Positions 28,303-37,310 of a DNA stretch of 64,000 bases are shown here, in pieces. The stretch covers positions 1 through 64,000 of the forward strand of contig VHIT02000028.1 of NCBI GenBank assembly GCA_009768925.2, read 5' to 3'. Origin of the DNA: Cryptosporidium bovis (lineage: Eukaryota; Apicomplexa; Conoidasida; Eucoccidiorida; Cryptosporidiidae). The notes under the pieces are model-generated. The model made no database searches. It saw only the letters and a program-made list of their open reading frames with translations, and was not told where the DNA came from. The position numbers and the translations under genes were made by a program. Each line of letters begins with the position of its first letter. Position 1 is the stretch's first letter.

Positions 28303-28662
28303 TTACTCATAGAGGCTCATAGCAACTTTAAAGTGTTTTTTCGGATCTGGTAAATAGTCGACCTTCGACCTGTGGATTTGAAAGGCAGGGGTTTGCCAAA
28401 ATCCGCAGGAACACCTTACTCCATGCCAAGAATAGTATCCTATTTTTGCATCACATTTCGAGTTTGGGCACATTATTTTTCCTTTTTCCATCCAAAAATT
28501 TTCCATCCAGCTCATTTGTGAAATAAATATTGACGTACATTCGTTGTATTGGTTTTGTTCTCTGTCTTTATCAACAGTTTTATTTTGTAAGTGCTCAACT
28601 AAGTGGTTATCATTAAAAAGGGGTAGACCGCATCTTCTACAACGATATACACTCGTAGTCAT
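28303..28662 (-). CDS. Free-standing YVH1/DUSP12-type zinc-binding domain protein
   Basis: This 119-aa protein corresponds to only the C-terminal zinc domain of the YVH1/DUSP12 phosphatase. It starts YRCRRCGLPLF, continues CTSIFISQMSWM, then KIMCPNSKCDAKIGYYSWHG and VRCSCGFWQTPAFQIHRSKV. The DUSP12 counterpart is CPNxKCGxKLGxYxWxGxxCSCGxWxTPxFxLHxSKVD. No tyrosine-phosphatase domain (HCxxGxxR) precedes it: the start ATG is five residues before the first cysteine, and upstream sequence is divergent intergenic. In yeast the zinc domain alone supports release of Mrt4 during 60S maturation, so this may be a ribosome-assembly factor without phosphatase activity. Confidence 0.85.
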   Translation of the reverse strand: MTTSVYRCRRCGLPLFNDNHLVEHLQNKTVDKDREQNQYNECTSIFISQMSWMENFWMEKGKIMCPNSKCDAKIGYYSWHGVRCSCGFWQTPAFQIHRSKVDYLPDPKKHFKVAMSLYE

Positions 28663-29049
28663 CAAGAATCACTATTAATATTGCTTTTGTTGTATGTTTA
28701 AGATGTTATTGAGAGAGATAAGGTATTCGCTAATTACCTTCGGAATGTTTATTAAACGATCCTCATTTGAGTTGCGCCAGAAAATTTTGAGTAGTTTCAC
28801 CTATAATTATTTAAATGGTTCCATTTCTTTTTGTATGAATGAGGTTTTTTTATTTCAAACCATAATAGTTATCTCTTTTTCGAGCACTTCTTTTTTTTCG
28901 AAAATTGCCGGGTTGTTCCAACAAATAGTTAGATTCCATTTTCTTCTTAAAATGATATTAACACTTGTAGGGACAATATTTAAATCTTAGTGAATTGACT
29001 TTTTTTTTCTTCAAATGTTATTCGAAGTTATTACGTGAGATTTGAATCC
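28663..29049. other. Divergent intergenic region, 387 bp
   Basis: This region lies between the starts of the YVH1-domain gene (minus) and the EGF/apple-domain gene (plus). A 98-codon plus-strand frame (28694-28990) rich in Phe, Leu and Ile runs through it, and a 29-codon basic frame occurs on the minus strand. Neither resembles a known protein, and both look like chance frames in A+T-rich promoter DNA. Confidence 0.5.
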
Positions 29050-30864
29050 ATGTTCACAAATAAAGCATTACTCTTACTTAATATAGTTGTGAATATATCG
29101 AAATCAATTCAACAAGGTTTGAATGCATGCACAATTGGCAATAATCCATGTTCATCAAATGCAGAATGTTATGTAGAAACACTATTTATTGGAGCACCTA
29201 AATGTAGATGTCCATATGGTTTTGAAGGAGACGGATTATTAACTGGAACAGGCTGTAGGGATATAGATGAATGCAAGTTAGGTACTCATACTTGTAATCA
29301 AAATAATCAAAGATGTATAAATACAATAGGTGGTTATGAATGTGAGTGTTTAAATGGATATAGAAAACATGAAAATAGAGCGAATGAATGTGTCGACATT
29401 GATGAATGTTTAGAGTTGAGTGCCTGCCCAAGCTCAACAATTTGTATCAATCTTGAGGGGTCATTCAAATGTGAATGTTTAAATAGGGAGTTAATATTTG
29501 ACCAAGGAAGGTGTCGTCCAATCAATAAGTGTAATGATTACAATGGGAGACTTAATGATTGTTCACAACTTTGTGTTAGCGATAAAGACGAACGTGGAAA
29601 GTGTGAATGCTCAGATGGGTATAGACTACACTCTGATGGCAAGACTTGCATAGATATAAACGAGTGTTTAGAAAGTAACCCATGCGATTTAAGTATTTCT
29701 AGCTGCATAAACACTCTTGGAAGCTATGTTTGTGATTGTTTTAGATCTGCTGGGTATATCACATCCCCAGTAAACAACAAAATATGTATTAATTTAAATG
29801 AATGTGAAGAGGAACCCATGATTTGTGGGGACCTAAATATGTGTTGCAAGGACCTTGCTCCACCAGATAAATACGAATGCGTCTCTCCAATATTGAGGGT
29901 TGAAGAGAAAAATGAAAGTGTGAAATACCAACCTTTTAATGATGATGAGAACCACATTGAACATTATGAAAATATCCCTGATCAACGTAAATATAGGGAA
30001 ATTAAAATAGTGAGAAGTTCCAGGATTAAAAGAGTAGAAAGTTTTCAGGGGTCTTACCCCGTTAGTAATGATATATATAATAATGGTTGTTTTGAATCAG
30101 ATATTGAGTATCCCGGATATACATTACAGGTTCTACGGTCATTATCTACTGCACTCGATTGCCAATTACAATGCCAATTGGATTTAGGATGCGATTTTTT
30201 CAGCTTCGATATGTTCAATAAACTTTGTTTCTTTAAAGCAGCAAGGTATGAGGCGAAGGTGGTTCCAGGAATAATTTCCGGCCCGAAATATTGTACAGAG
30301 AAAAAAGTGAAACCAGGGTACAGAACCAGAAGCCAAGATTCATCTGCTTCTCTTCTAAGAAAAATGTCATTTAACAACGGCCTAACTAACAGAACTTCAC
30401 AAGTAAGTGATTACAAGTGCCCGGCTGGATTTTCTCATGCGTATGAGGTATGGAGAAAACAAAAGAATAAAAAAGCTTTCGAAGTAATTCAAAATCAATT
30501 TGGGACGAGACAAGTGAACGCAATAAATCCAATTGATATTTCAGAAGGGATACAAAGTAATGCAAACTTCATGGCAAAGCAAATATATCAGTGGTATGAC
30601 ACGATTTCTGGGGTTCCAGGCTCAATCTCAAATACAACCAGGAAGGTTGATCAGAACAAACCAATAATAGAACCTTATAATATCAACCCAGGTTTTATTG
30701 CAGGTGGAATTCCGCCACCTCCTAGGATGGTTACAAATGCCAATAGTGCATTTTATTATCCAATGCAGAACCAAATAGAAAATGGATATGGCCATCCAAT
30801 CTATTCTACTGTTGTAGTGCCAGATGAAATAGGATCAAATTCAAGTAGAAAAAAAGTTTACTGA
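29050..30864 (+). CDS. Secreted protein with EGF-like domains and an apple/PAN domain
   Basis: This 604-aa protein begins with a signal peptide (MFTNKALLLLNIVVNISKSI). Five to six EGF-like domains follow at about 27-285. Several open with the calcium-binding DIDEC/DINEC signature and carry the Asn-hydroxylation-like CxNxxGSFxCxC pattern (CINTIGGYECEC, CINLEGSFKCEC, CINTLGSYVCDC). A single apple/PAN domain lies at about 345-420 (NGCFESDIEYPGYTLQ, then CQLQCQLDLGCDFFSF, then KLCFFKA). The C-terminal 180 residues are polar, with no membrane helix or GPI-type tail. EGF and PAN domains are typical of apicomplexan micronemal adhesins. The frame extends upstream only to a GTG, so the ATG at 29050 was used. 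Confidence 0.85.
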   Translation: MFTNKALLLLNIVVNISKSIQQGLNACTIGNNPCSSNAECYVETLFIGAPKCRCPYGFEGDGLLTGTGCRDIDECKLGTHTCNQNNQRCINTIGGYECECLNGYRKHENRANECVDIDECLELSACPSSTICINLEGSFKCECLNRELIFDQGRCRPINKCNDYNGRLNDCSQLCVSDKDERGKCECSDGYRLHSDGKTCIDINECLESNPCDLSISSCINTLGSYVCDCFRSAGYITSPVNNKICINLNECEEEPMICGDLNMCCKDLAPPDKYECVSPILRVEEKNESVKYQPFNDDENHIEHYENIPDQRKYREIKIVRSSRIKRVESFQGSYPVSNDIYNNGCFESDIEYPGYTLQVLRSLSTALDCQLQCQLDLGCDFFSFDMFNKLCFFKAARYEAKVVPGIISGPKYCTEKKVKPGYRTRSQDSSASLLRKMSFNNGLTNRTSQVSDYKCPAGFSHAYEVWRKQKNKKAFEVIQNQFGTRQVNAINPIDISEGIQSNANFMAKQIYQWYDTISGVPGSISNTTRKVDQNKPIIEPYNINPGFIAGGIPPPPRMVTNANSAFYYPMQNQIENGYGHPIYSTVVVPDEIGSNSSRKKVY

Positions 30865-30935
30865 TACAACAAATATAGTATACTTGATTTTTCATAAAAA
30901 TAAAAAGTTAACTATGGGCTAGATATAATTAATCA

Positions 30936-33473
30936 TTAGACAATAGAGTATACAGTATCATTTACAATCATTATCTTATTTTCCTTTTCCAACGTTCTTA
31001 TCACGTCTTTTATATCATCATGAGTTATTTCTTGTGAGTTTCCGAGTTTAGTCAACTTTTCGAAAATAACAGAACATAGTTCACTTTCAAGCATAGCTTC
31101 TAATCCCGAGTCTGAAAAGTGCTCTGCAATGCAGGCGGTTATTAATTTGCTTTTTTTCGGTAGTGAACCTTGGCCATCAACATTAGTGTTACTTTCCATA
31201 AGTATGCTCGCCGCAGCCAGGGCAACTTGATGTCCACGGTCAGTGAACTCCCTAAAGTTTAATTCTCTGTTTGGAGTTACTATTGAAGTCGGTGGAGGGG
31301 CAACCAAACTAACTTCAGATTCGTCATTGTTCCTCCTTTTATGCATCTTTTGTTCCCTTTTTTTATTCCTCTGGATGTCCTCGTTTCCACTGGGATCATT
31401 GCAAATATCCTCTTCGAATACTTGATCACTCAAGAAATCACCTGCGTCAACTTCACCAAAAAGAGCATAATTTAATAATTCAAATGCTACTGATACATCT
31501 TCGGATATAACTAAGTCACGCATCTTTAGTTTCGCATGTGCAGTAGCAAGCCTGATTATTCCTTCCAAGGTCCTCGTGGTACACATAGAAGTTCCATTAA
31601 ACTTGTTTAAGCATTTAACCCTCAAACCAGTGAATATTTTTGCTACCAACTCTGCTGCCTCATCAGAGATTTTGGGAACATTCCTGACATATTTACAATA
31701 ATGAATATACTTCCTTAAAAATGACATTCTTAGAATTTTATTTTGACCACTTCCCCCCTGGAACTTATCAGTACCACCCGTATATGGGGAAAACTGCCAG
31801 ATATTATTCATGTCATTTGTATCAGATACTCCATCTTCATTAATTTCAGGTTGAATAACAATGTTACTTGATTTGCCAAACTTATCCGCGTCCTCTGCAT
31901 TTTTATTGAAACGAACTTGTGCAAGTACCTGTGATGCGATTCTACGATCATGCTCAGATGTTTTAGAATCTCTTATGACAAATATCAAATCAAATCTTGA
32001 TAAAAGAGAATCTGGGAATGCAATTTGTTTGTTCAATTCAATCCCATCATCAAATTGTCCATAAACAGGGTTTGCTGCCGCAAAAATTGAACACCTTGCA
32101 TTCAATGATGCCTGTATACCTGCCTTCGCAATCGTTACTCTTTGTTGCTCCATTACCTCGTGAATAGAAACTCTATCTGAAAAGCTCATTTTATCAAACT
32201 CATCAATACATACAATCCCTCTATCTGCAAGAACAGTTGCTCCAGCCTCAAGTCTTCGTTCTTTAGTCTCTGGATCGTGTGTAACTGCAGCTGTCAAACC
32301 AACCCCGGAACAACCTCTACCTGTAGTGCTAATAGCTAGTGGAGCAATTAACATTACAAATCTAAGTAGTTGGGATTTACCGCAAGATGGTTCTCCAATT
32401 AACAGTGTATGAATGTCACCTCTAATATGCGTACCATTATCAAGATTGTGCTCTGCACCACCCAAAATACCTAAGAGTAATCCTTTTTTCACATGCTCAT
32501 GGCCACACAAAGATGAGGCAAATGATCTTGAAAGCAAATCAAATGTATCGTTTCTGTTTGATATTTCCTTCATTACTTTAATTTCCTGTGGAGAAATGTC
32601 AGGAGACGATATGTTTTTATTAATCAGCTGAATATTATTTGCGATAATCACAACCTTGAATATTCCGGTTAGTGAACCCCCATCTTTTTTACCAAGTGGC
32701 TTGTATACACCAACGATTTTTATTCGATCTCCTGGTTTTGTAGATTCAACTAGGTCGTCCTCAACAATTACCTCAACACTTCTTGGAAGTTGACCTGTGG
32801 GAATCATCTCCGGTAACTCCTGTAAAATCAATTTTTGACTATCTTTGTAGCTACATAAACCTACTTCGACTTCCATCTTATTACCCTGACTATCTTCTGT
32901 AGGTACTCCAGTCTGGAGGTATCTGTCTTTAACTAGGCATGAAATATCACGATGACCTCTAACTTCAACATATGTATTAAGAGAATTTTCACCCTTTTTC
33001 TCTTGCCCTATTAAATGCCCCCTTGAAACGTGAACAGACTTCACTAATTTAGGTTTTACAATTGAACATTGCGAAACTATTCCTTCTACACACACCATTT
33101 GATTTACATTTTTTGAAGATAATCCACGAGGAGTTAGGTGATTTCTCCCAAACCAACCGCTAAATCCAACCCTTGGATTTAAATGTAACACTTTCGTTGA
33201 ACTTTTTTCAATTTCTCTCTCTAGACTTACTAAATCCTTTATAACTTCTTCGAATGGAGATACATAAAGATATGGATCTTCAATAATCTTCTGAGGGAGT
33301 TCATCATTTATTCTTCTCAGATCGCTTAATTCGACAATTAAGCGACTAGAATCAACGTTTTCAATGGCAATTTGTTTTATTTTCGAATAGTATTCATCAT
33401 CGTTTTGTAAGAAGTCTCTGTAGACCTGTGAAAGTTGTTCAGTAAGCTCCTGGTCGGAAAGTCTATTATGCAT
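30936..33473 (-). CDS. MCM3: DNA replication licensing factor MCM3
   Basis: This 845-aa MCM helicase subunit has an N-terminal domain with VCVEGIVSQCSIVKPKLVKS, a form specific to MCM3 ([20 protein letters not shown]). The AAA+ core follows: Walker A GEPSCGKSQ, Walker B IVCIDEFDKM, sensor IFAAANPVYGQ and arginine finger LLSRFDL. The MCM3 type is also supported by QLPRSVEVIVEDDLVESTKP and by the absence of the four-cysteine zinc finger seen in other MCM subunits. A C-terminal winged helix closes the protein. MCM3 acts in the MCM2-7 replicative helicase. A GGGCGCTTTT motif lies about 130 bp upstream of the ATG. Confidence 0.95.
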   Translation of the reverse strand: MHNRLSDQELTEQLSQVYRDFLQNDDEYYSKIKQIAIENVDSSRLIVELSDLRRINDELPQKIIEDPYLYVSPFEEVIKDLVSLEREIEKSSTKVLHLNPRVGFSGWFGRNHLTPRGLSSKNVNQMVCVEGIVSQCSIVKPKLVKSVHVSRGHLIGQEKKGENSLNTYVEVRGHRDISCLVKDRYLQTGVPTEDSQGNKMEVEVGLCSYKDSQKLILQELPEMIPTGQLPRSVEVIVEDDLVESTKPGDRIKIVGVYKPLGKKDGGSLTGIFKVVIIANNIQLINKNISSPDISPQEIKVMKEISNRNDTFDLLSRSFASSLCGHEHVKKGLLLGILGGAEHNLDNGTHIRGDIHTLLIGEPSCGKSQLLRFVMLIAPLAISTTGRGCSGVGLTAAVTHDPETKERRLEAGATVLADRGIVCIDEFDKMSFSDRVSIHEVMEQQRVTIAKAGIQASLNARCSIFAAANPVYGQFDDGIELNKQIAFPDSLLSRFDLIFVIRDSKTSEHDRRIASQVLAQVRFNKNAEDADKFGKSSNIVIQPEINEDGVSDTNDMNNIWQFSPYTGGTDKFQGGSGQNKILRMSFLRKYIHYCKYVRNVPKISDEAAELVAKIFTGLRVKCLNKFNGTSMCTTRTLEGIIRLATAHAKLKMRDLVISEDVSVAFELLNYALFGEVDAGDFLSDQVFEEDICNDPSGNEDIQRNKKREQKMHKRRNNDESEVSLVAPPPTSIVTPNRELNFREFTDRGHQVALAAASILMESNTNVDGQGSLPKKSKLITACIAEHFSDSGLEAMLESELCSVIFEKLTKLGNSQEITHDDIKDVIRTLEKENKIMIVNDTVYSIV

Positions 33474-33837
33474 TTTTAAAAGGTTTTAGCACTAAATCAA
33501 GAAACAACTGCCTTATTTCAGAATTATGCCTAATCAAATTTGGTTCATATTAAATGATACTAGACCTTATCCTCAAACATGAGGTGTGGGGAAATTTAAA
33601 TGGGCGCTTTTATGCCATGCCGTTTAATAATATATATCCTTAGCCATGTCACAGAATAAGAGCAAAAGAAAGCTATAAAGAAGTAATAGGGAATTAAAGA
33701 TAGCACATATTTCAAAGTTGCCTAGTCATTTATTACATGACAATTTAATAAAAAACTGATGTTCAGTTTTCTTTCAAGTGGAGAAGCAGCTTGTGTATTT
33801 CAGATTTTTGACGGATTTATTAGGAAGTAAGTATTGA
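33474..33837. other. Intergenic region, 364 bp, MCM3 promoter
   Basis: This sequence lies between the CAMK-type kinase stop and the MCM3 start (both minus strand), so it should hold the kinase 3' end and the MCM3 promoter. It contains the GGGCGCTTTT motif at 33602-33611. No ORF or RNA gene is seen. Confidence 0.5.
33602..33611 (-). promoter_or_regulatory. E2F-like site upstream of MCM3
   Basis: GGGCGCTTTT on the plus strand (AAAAGCGCCC on the minus strand) lies 129 bp upstream of the MCM3 ATG. It matches the general TTTSSCGC-type E2F consensus. MCM genes are classical E2F targets in animals and plants, and E2F/DP-like motifs are reported in Cryptosporidium. The function is inferred. Confidence 0.4.
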
Positions 33838-35382
33838 TTATTCTTCCTTTATACCCTCTTCAATTTCATAATCTTGTTTTTGTTCATTTAAAGTTTTAGT
33901 ATCTATTGATTCGGGCTCAATATCAATAAATGCTCTTTTGTAGATTGGCCCAACGGGGTTGTATTTAAAGGAATCGATTAACCATGGGTGTTTCAATGCC
34001 TGTTGACATGACTGTATCCTTTTCTTTGGATCCCATTGTAGGAGTCTTATGCATAAATCTTGTGCTAGAGGAAATTCGGGGAGTGGTGGAGCGTCAAATT
34101 GAAAACCACCTTGATCACTAACTACTTTTAATACCTCCATTGCCTTTGAATAGTCACACATTAAATCTATTCTTAGAGGTGGTATTCCAGTCATCAATAT
34201 ATATAGTATTATGCCAATGCTCCATAGGTCTGATGCAGTTGAATAATCACCTCCGCTTAATACTTCTGGTGCCAAGTAACCAAATGTGCCAACTAACCTT
34301 TTTTTCATTCTCACCATTTGTACATGAGATACTTCTTCCACTATTTCACACGTATCAAAGTCAACAAGCACAACCTCGAAGTACTCTTTGGATGATTTGA
34401 GGGATAAATGTGTTATTCCTGATTCTTTATCGTTTTCCTGTAAATCTCTATTCCCTATATAACTTCCGTCAGTTGAAATTGAAATAGAAGATTTGGGAGT
34501 GGATACATTTTCCTCTTTCCTCTTGTATCTAAACATAATATTCTCTGGTTTCACATCTCTATGTAAAATTTTAGAACGATGTAGATGGTTTACACTTTCT
34601 AAAATCTGTCTTATTATGTATTTGCAAGTTTCCTCTGGAATTGCTTGTTCTGTAATTAAGAACTGAAAAAGTTCCCCACCTTCTAACCCTTCCATAACCA
34701 GATAAAAGTGCTCATCATCTTCAAGTATCTGGTATATTTTCATTACATTTGGATGGTATGGAAGACTTAAAAGTTTAAAACACAATTTACTCCAAATAGA
34801 ATGATCACCTGAAAAGGAGGAGTATATTCTAGCTTTTGTAACAACCTTAATTACAACAGGAAAGCCTGTAGCTAAATGCTTTGCCCAATATAACTTTGGA
34901 CGACTACTAATCATTTTCTCAGAGTCTTGATCAATTATCATTCCTGGTTTTTCCTTTGATCTTTTGCTGCTGTTTATTCTCGAAAGTATTACGAAATAGT
35001 CATCTATGCTCATCCCCATTTTTGTAAGATTCGCATAACAACCAAGTAGAGTATCGGGAGTTACTTCGAAAGTGTCTTGAATATTTTTAAAGTATGAGTT
35101 TACATCCTTATTATTACAAAAAGAGGATTTTGTTCTCATTTTTCTCTTAATTGTCTCTTTTTTCTCATTACAAGGATCTCCTTTTCTTTTTTGTGAAAAA
35201 GCAATTTTATCGGAATTCCTCTCAAGGTTAGACTCAAGATTTAGTCTGGATTTTTCCTTATAATTTATATTTCGATTAAATTTATCTGAACCCATTACCT
35301 TGTTAGTCGTGATATTGATTTGATACTTATATATTCCATTTTCCTTTGATTGAGATTCTCCCAAACCAGCACATTTGGACAT
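33838..35382 (-). CDS. CAMK/CDPK-related protein kinase with atypical motifs
   Basis: This 514-aa protein has a kinase domain at about 160-472. It shows the VVIK lysine (K179), HRDVKPEN (275-282), TFGYLAPEV (366-374), SDLWSIGIILYILMTGIPP and the CAMK-type C-lobe end (DPKKRIQSCQQALKHPWL). Three features are odd. No glycine-rich loop precedes K179 (PKLYWAKHLATG). The DFG motif is DFD (341-343). An insert of about 45 residues separates HRD from DFD. No EF hands follow, so it is not a classical CDPK. The N-terminal 110 residues are polar and basic. Catalysis is uncertain since Lys, both Asp residues and APE remain. Confidence 0.8.
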   Translation of the reverse strand: MSKCAGLGESQSKENGIYKYQINITTNKVMGSDKFNRNINYKEKSRLNLESNLERNSDKIAFSQKRKGDPCNEKKETIKRKMRTKSSFCNNKDVNSYFKNIQDTFEVTPDTLLGCYANLTKMGMSIDDYFVILSRINSSKRSKEKPGMIIDQDSEKMISSRPKLYWAKHLATGFPVVIKVVTKARIYSSFSGDHSIWSKLCFKLLSLPYHPNVMKIYQILEDDEHFYLVMEGLEGGELFQFLITEQAIPEETCKYIIRQILESVNHLHRSKILHRDVKPENIMFRYKRKEENVSTPKSSISISTDGSYIGNRDLQENDKESGITHLSLKSSKEYFEVVLVDFDTCEIVEEVSHVQMVRMKKRLVGTFGYLAPEVLSGGDYSTASDLWSIGIILYILMTGIPPLRIDLMCDYSKAMEVLKVVSDQGGFQFDAPPLPEFPLAQDLCIRLLQWDPKKRIQSCQQALKHPWLIDSFKYNPVGPIYKRAFIDIEPESIDTKTLNEQKQDYEIEEGIKEE

Positions 35383-36127
35383 TTTAGCACGTATTTACTC
35401 AATACTATTATATTTAATTAGAATTATAATTTGAAAATGCACCTTTTTCCATGAGAAGGAATCATACTTGAACTACTTATATTTGAAAGGTTTGAAATTA
35501 CATGTAGATCTAAAAGCGCAAGATCTCATGCTCGGGGCGCAACTTTTGACCATTAAAAAAATACTAATATGTAAAAATAAAGACAAATTTCGCAATTATT
35601 GCTGTTTACACACACTTATTTAACAGTTTTATTCTACTAGAGATTTTAAACTTGTCTACAGTGCTCTAGTCAAAACAGTTCAAATTCGTGATTATAACAA
35701 ATTTGTGATTATAATATATCTTTTGTTATGGAAGACAAGGTAAAAAAAATCTCAAACAGATCTCAAATAAATTTAAACATTCGTCAAAACTATTCGTCTA
35801 TGTATTGCTACAATTCAAATAGAATTTATTGAAAGATAAAGATCCTCGAGTGAAAATGAGGCCTGGAGTAAATTTTCATGAGACGGAGATATTATAAAGT
35901 GAAAATAAATGTTGTGCTAAAAATGATATTAACAACAGGCAACATATCATTTTTATTTATTTTATCCTAAAGATGTGACTTTACCTTTGAATATAGTTAA
36001 AAATTAGACTTTGGTGAGATGAAAAGGCGGGACGTAAATCCGTGTTTTGAAATAAATTCTAGCTAGTAGAAAAGCATACTTTTTGGAGCTAATACTAGTA
36101 ATGTGACAGTAATTTTGTTATTCATAT
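35383..36127. other. Divergent intergenic region, 745 bp
   Basis: This region lies between the kinase start (minus) and the next gene (plus). A GGGGCGC sequence is at about 35534-35540. A 34-codon frame at 35728-35832 (MEDKVKKISNRSQ...) shows no recognisable features. I see no RNA gene. Confidence 0.4.
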
Positions 36128-36901
36128 ATGGATTTCAAGAAAAAGGAGCCTGGACTTTCTTCATCTTTAGAAAGTATGCTTCCGAGTTCTGGGAAGGATG
36201 CTACCTCGATAGATAGGTTTAATGTTATTAATGAGAATCTTTTAACTCCTATTGAAAATGAAGGTGGAATGAGTGACAAGCAGGAAAGGAGTTCAGACAC
36301 AAGTAGCAAAAAGAAATATAAAAAAAATCTAATTTGGGATGGCCCACGTTGGGATCTTGCTCATTTTGACCCTTCAATGAGTGCGAGGGAAAGAAAAAAG
36401 TTGATTTATTATGAAACTTTATTTAACAAGCTTGAAAACGATAATTTTTTGATGAAGTGTAATGAGAATACAAGCAACATTAATAGGCAGATTGGGAATA
36501 GGGGTAGGAAGGGGCGTAATAACACTGTTCGTTCAATAATTAATACACGCGAATCGGAAAACAAATATAAATGTGAAAATAATGGCAGAAGTGACTCGAC
36601 AAATAATACAGAAAACAGAAAAATTGACAAATACACAAACAATATACAGTGCACCAATAATGAAACTATCGAATATGGCGTTACAGATTCTTCCACTCCA
36701 TACAGAAGCAGAAAATCAAAAAGTTGTAATACTGCCTCTATTGATAATTATAGAGAGCATTGCAAGTCAGATGATTACGCTTCCAATACAGCAGTAGAGG
36801 GAGAAAACAGCAGTATTCGGAGATATCATGATTGGAGGATAAAACTTTTAAGCAAGGCAGGGTCGCTCCAAATGACACCTCTGAGAGCTCAGAAATTATA
36901 G
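36128..36901 (+). CDS. Hypothetical 257-aa protein with a conserved W-rich/charged segment
   Basis: I do not recognise this protein. Most of it is polar low complexity (Asn, Ser, Lys). Residues 68-105 look conserved: LIWDGPRWDLAHFDPSMSAR followed by ERKKLIYYETLFNKLE, an aromatic patch running into an amphipathic charged helix. A basic stretch (INRQIGNRGRKGRN) and the C-terminal HDWRIKLLSKAGSLQ may also be functional. There is no signal peptide or membrane helix. It could be a chromatin- or RNA-associated scaffold; that is a guess from composition only. Confidence 0.6.
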   Translation: MDFKKKEPGLSSSLESMLPSSGKDATSIDRFNVINENLLTPIENEGGMSDKQERSSDTSSKKKYKKNLIWDGPRWDLAHFDPSMSARERKKLIYYETLFNKLENDNFLMKCNENTSNINRQIGNRGRKGRNNTVRSIINTRESENKYKCENNGRSDSTNNTENRKIDKYTNNIQCTNNETIEYGVTDSSTPYRSRKSKSCNTASIDNYREHCKSDDYASNTAVEGENSSIRRYHDWRIKLLSKAGSLQMTPLRAQKL

Positions 36902-37310
36902 TTTTTTTTTTTCAAATAAATTACCTCTTAATTATTCTATAATGCTCTAGGTGAAGATTCATTAGATTGAATTTCTTAGTTGTGTAGAAATTTAGTTTAG
37001 TAATTAATATTGATTTTAAGTGGTAAAGTGATACTTTAAGTTTATTTAAATTTTATTTAAAAATAATCATTACCTATTGTAGTTGATTAGGGATAACGAT
37101 ACATTTTTGAAGTTACAACAAAATACTTGTGAGCGAATGGGATGATTATTATGGCTTAGAATTAAAAATGACACAAAATATGTGCAGAGATGCATTAATA
37201 AGTTCAATATTCATTTCAAAGTCGAATATGCTCTACAATTTAGGGAATAATTTATTTCAAATACTAATGAACATCAATTTGAATGCGGTAAAAAATTTTA
37301 TTTATTTATT
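36902..37310. other. Intergenic region, 409 bp
   Basis: A+T-rich sequence between the hypothetical gene and ADAT2. A 65-codon frame starting from a GTG (37129-37326) overlaps the ADAT2 first exon in another frame and has no protein-like features. Nothing else is seen. Confidence 0.4.

Noticed and set aside
28694-28990. 98-codon plus-strand frame in the YVH1-domain/EGF intergenic
   Set aside because: Phe/Leu/Ile-rich composition typical of translated A+T-rich DNA, no family pattern, and it lies in a divergent promoter region.
35728-35832. 34-codon frame in the kinase upstream region
   Set aside because: Too short, polar, with no recognisable feature and no splice continuation.
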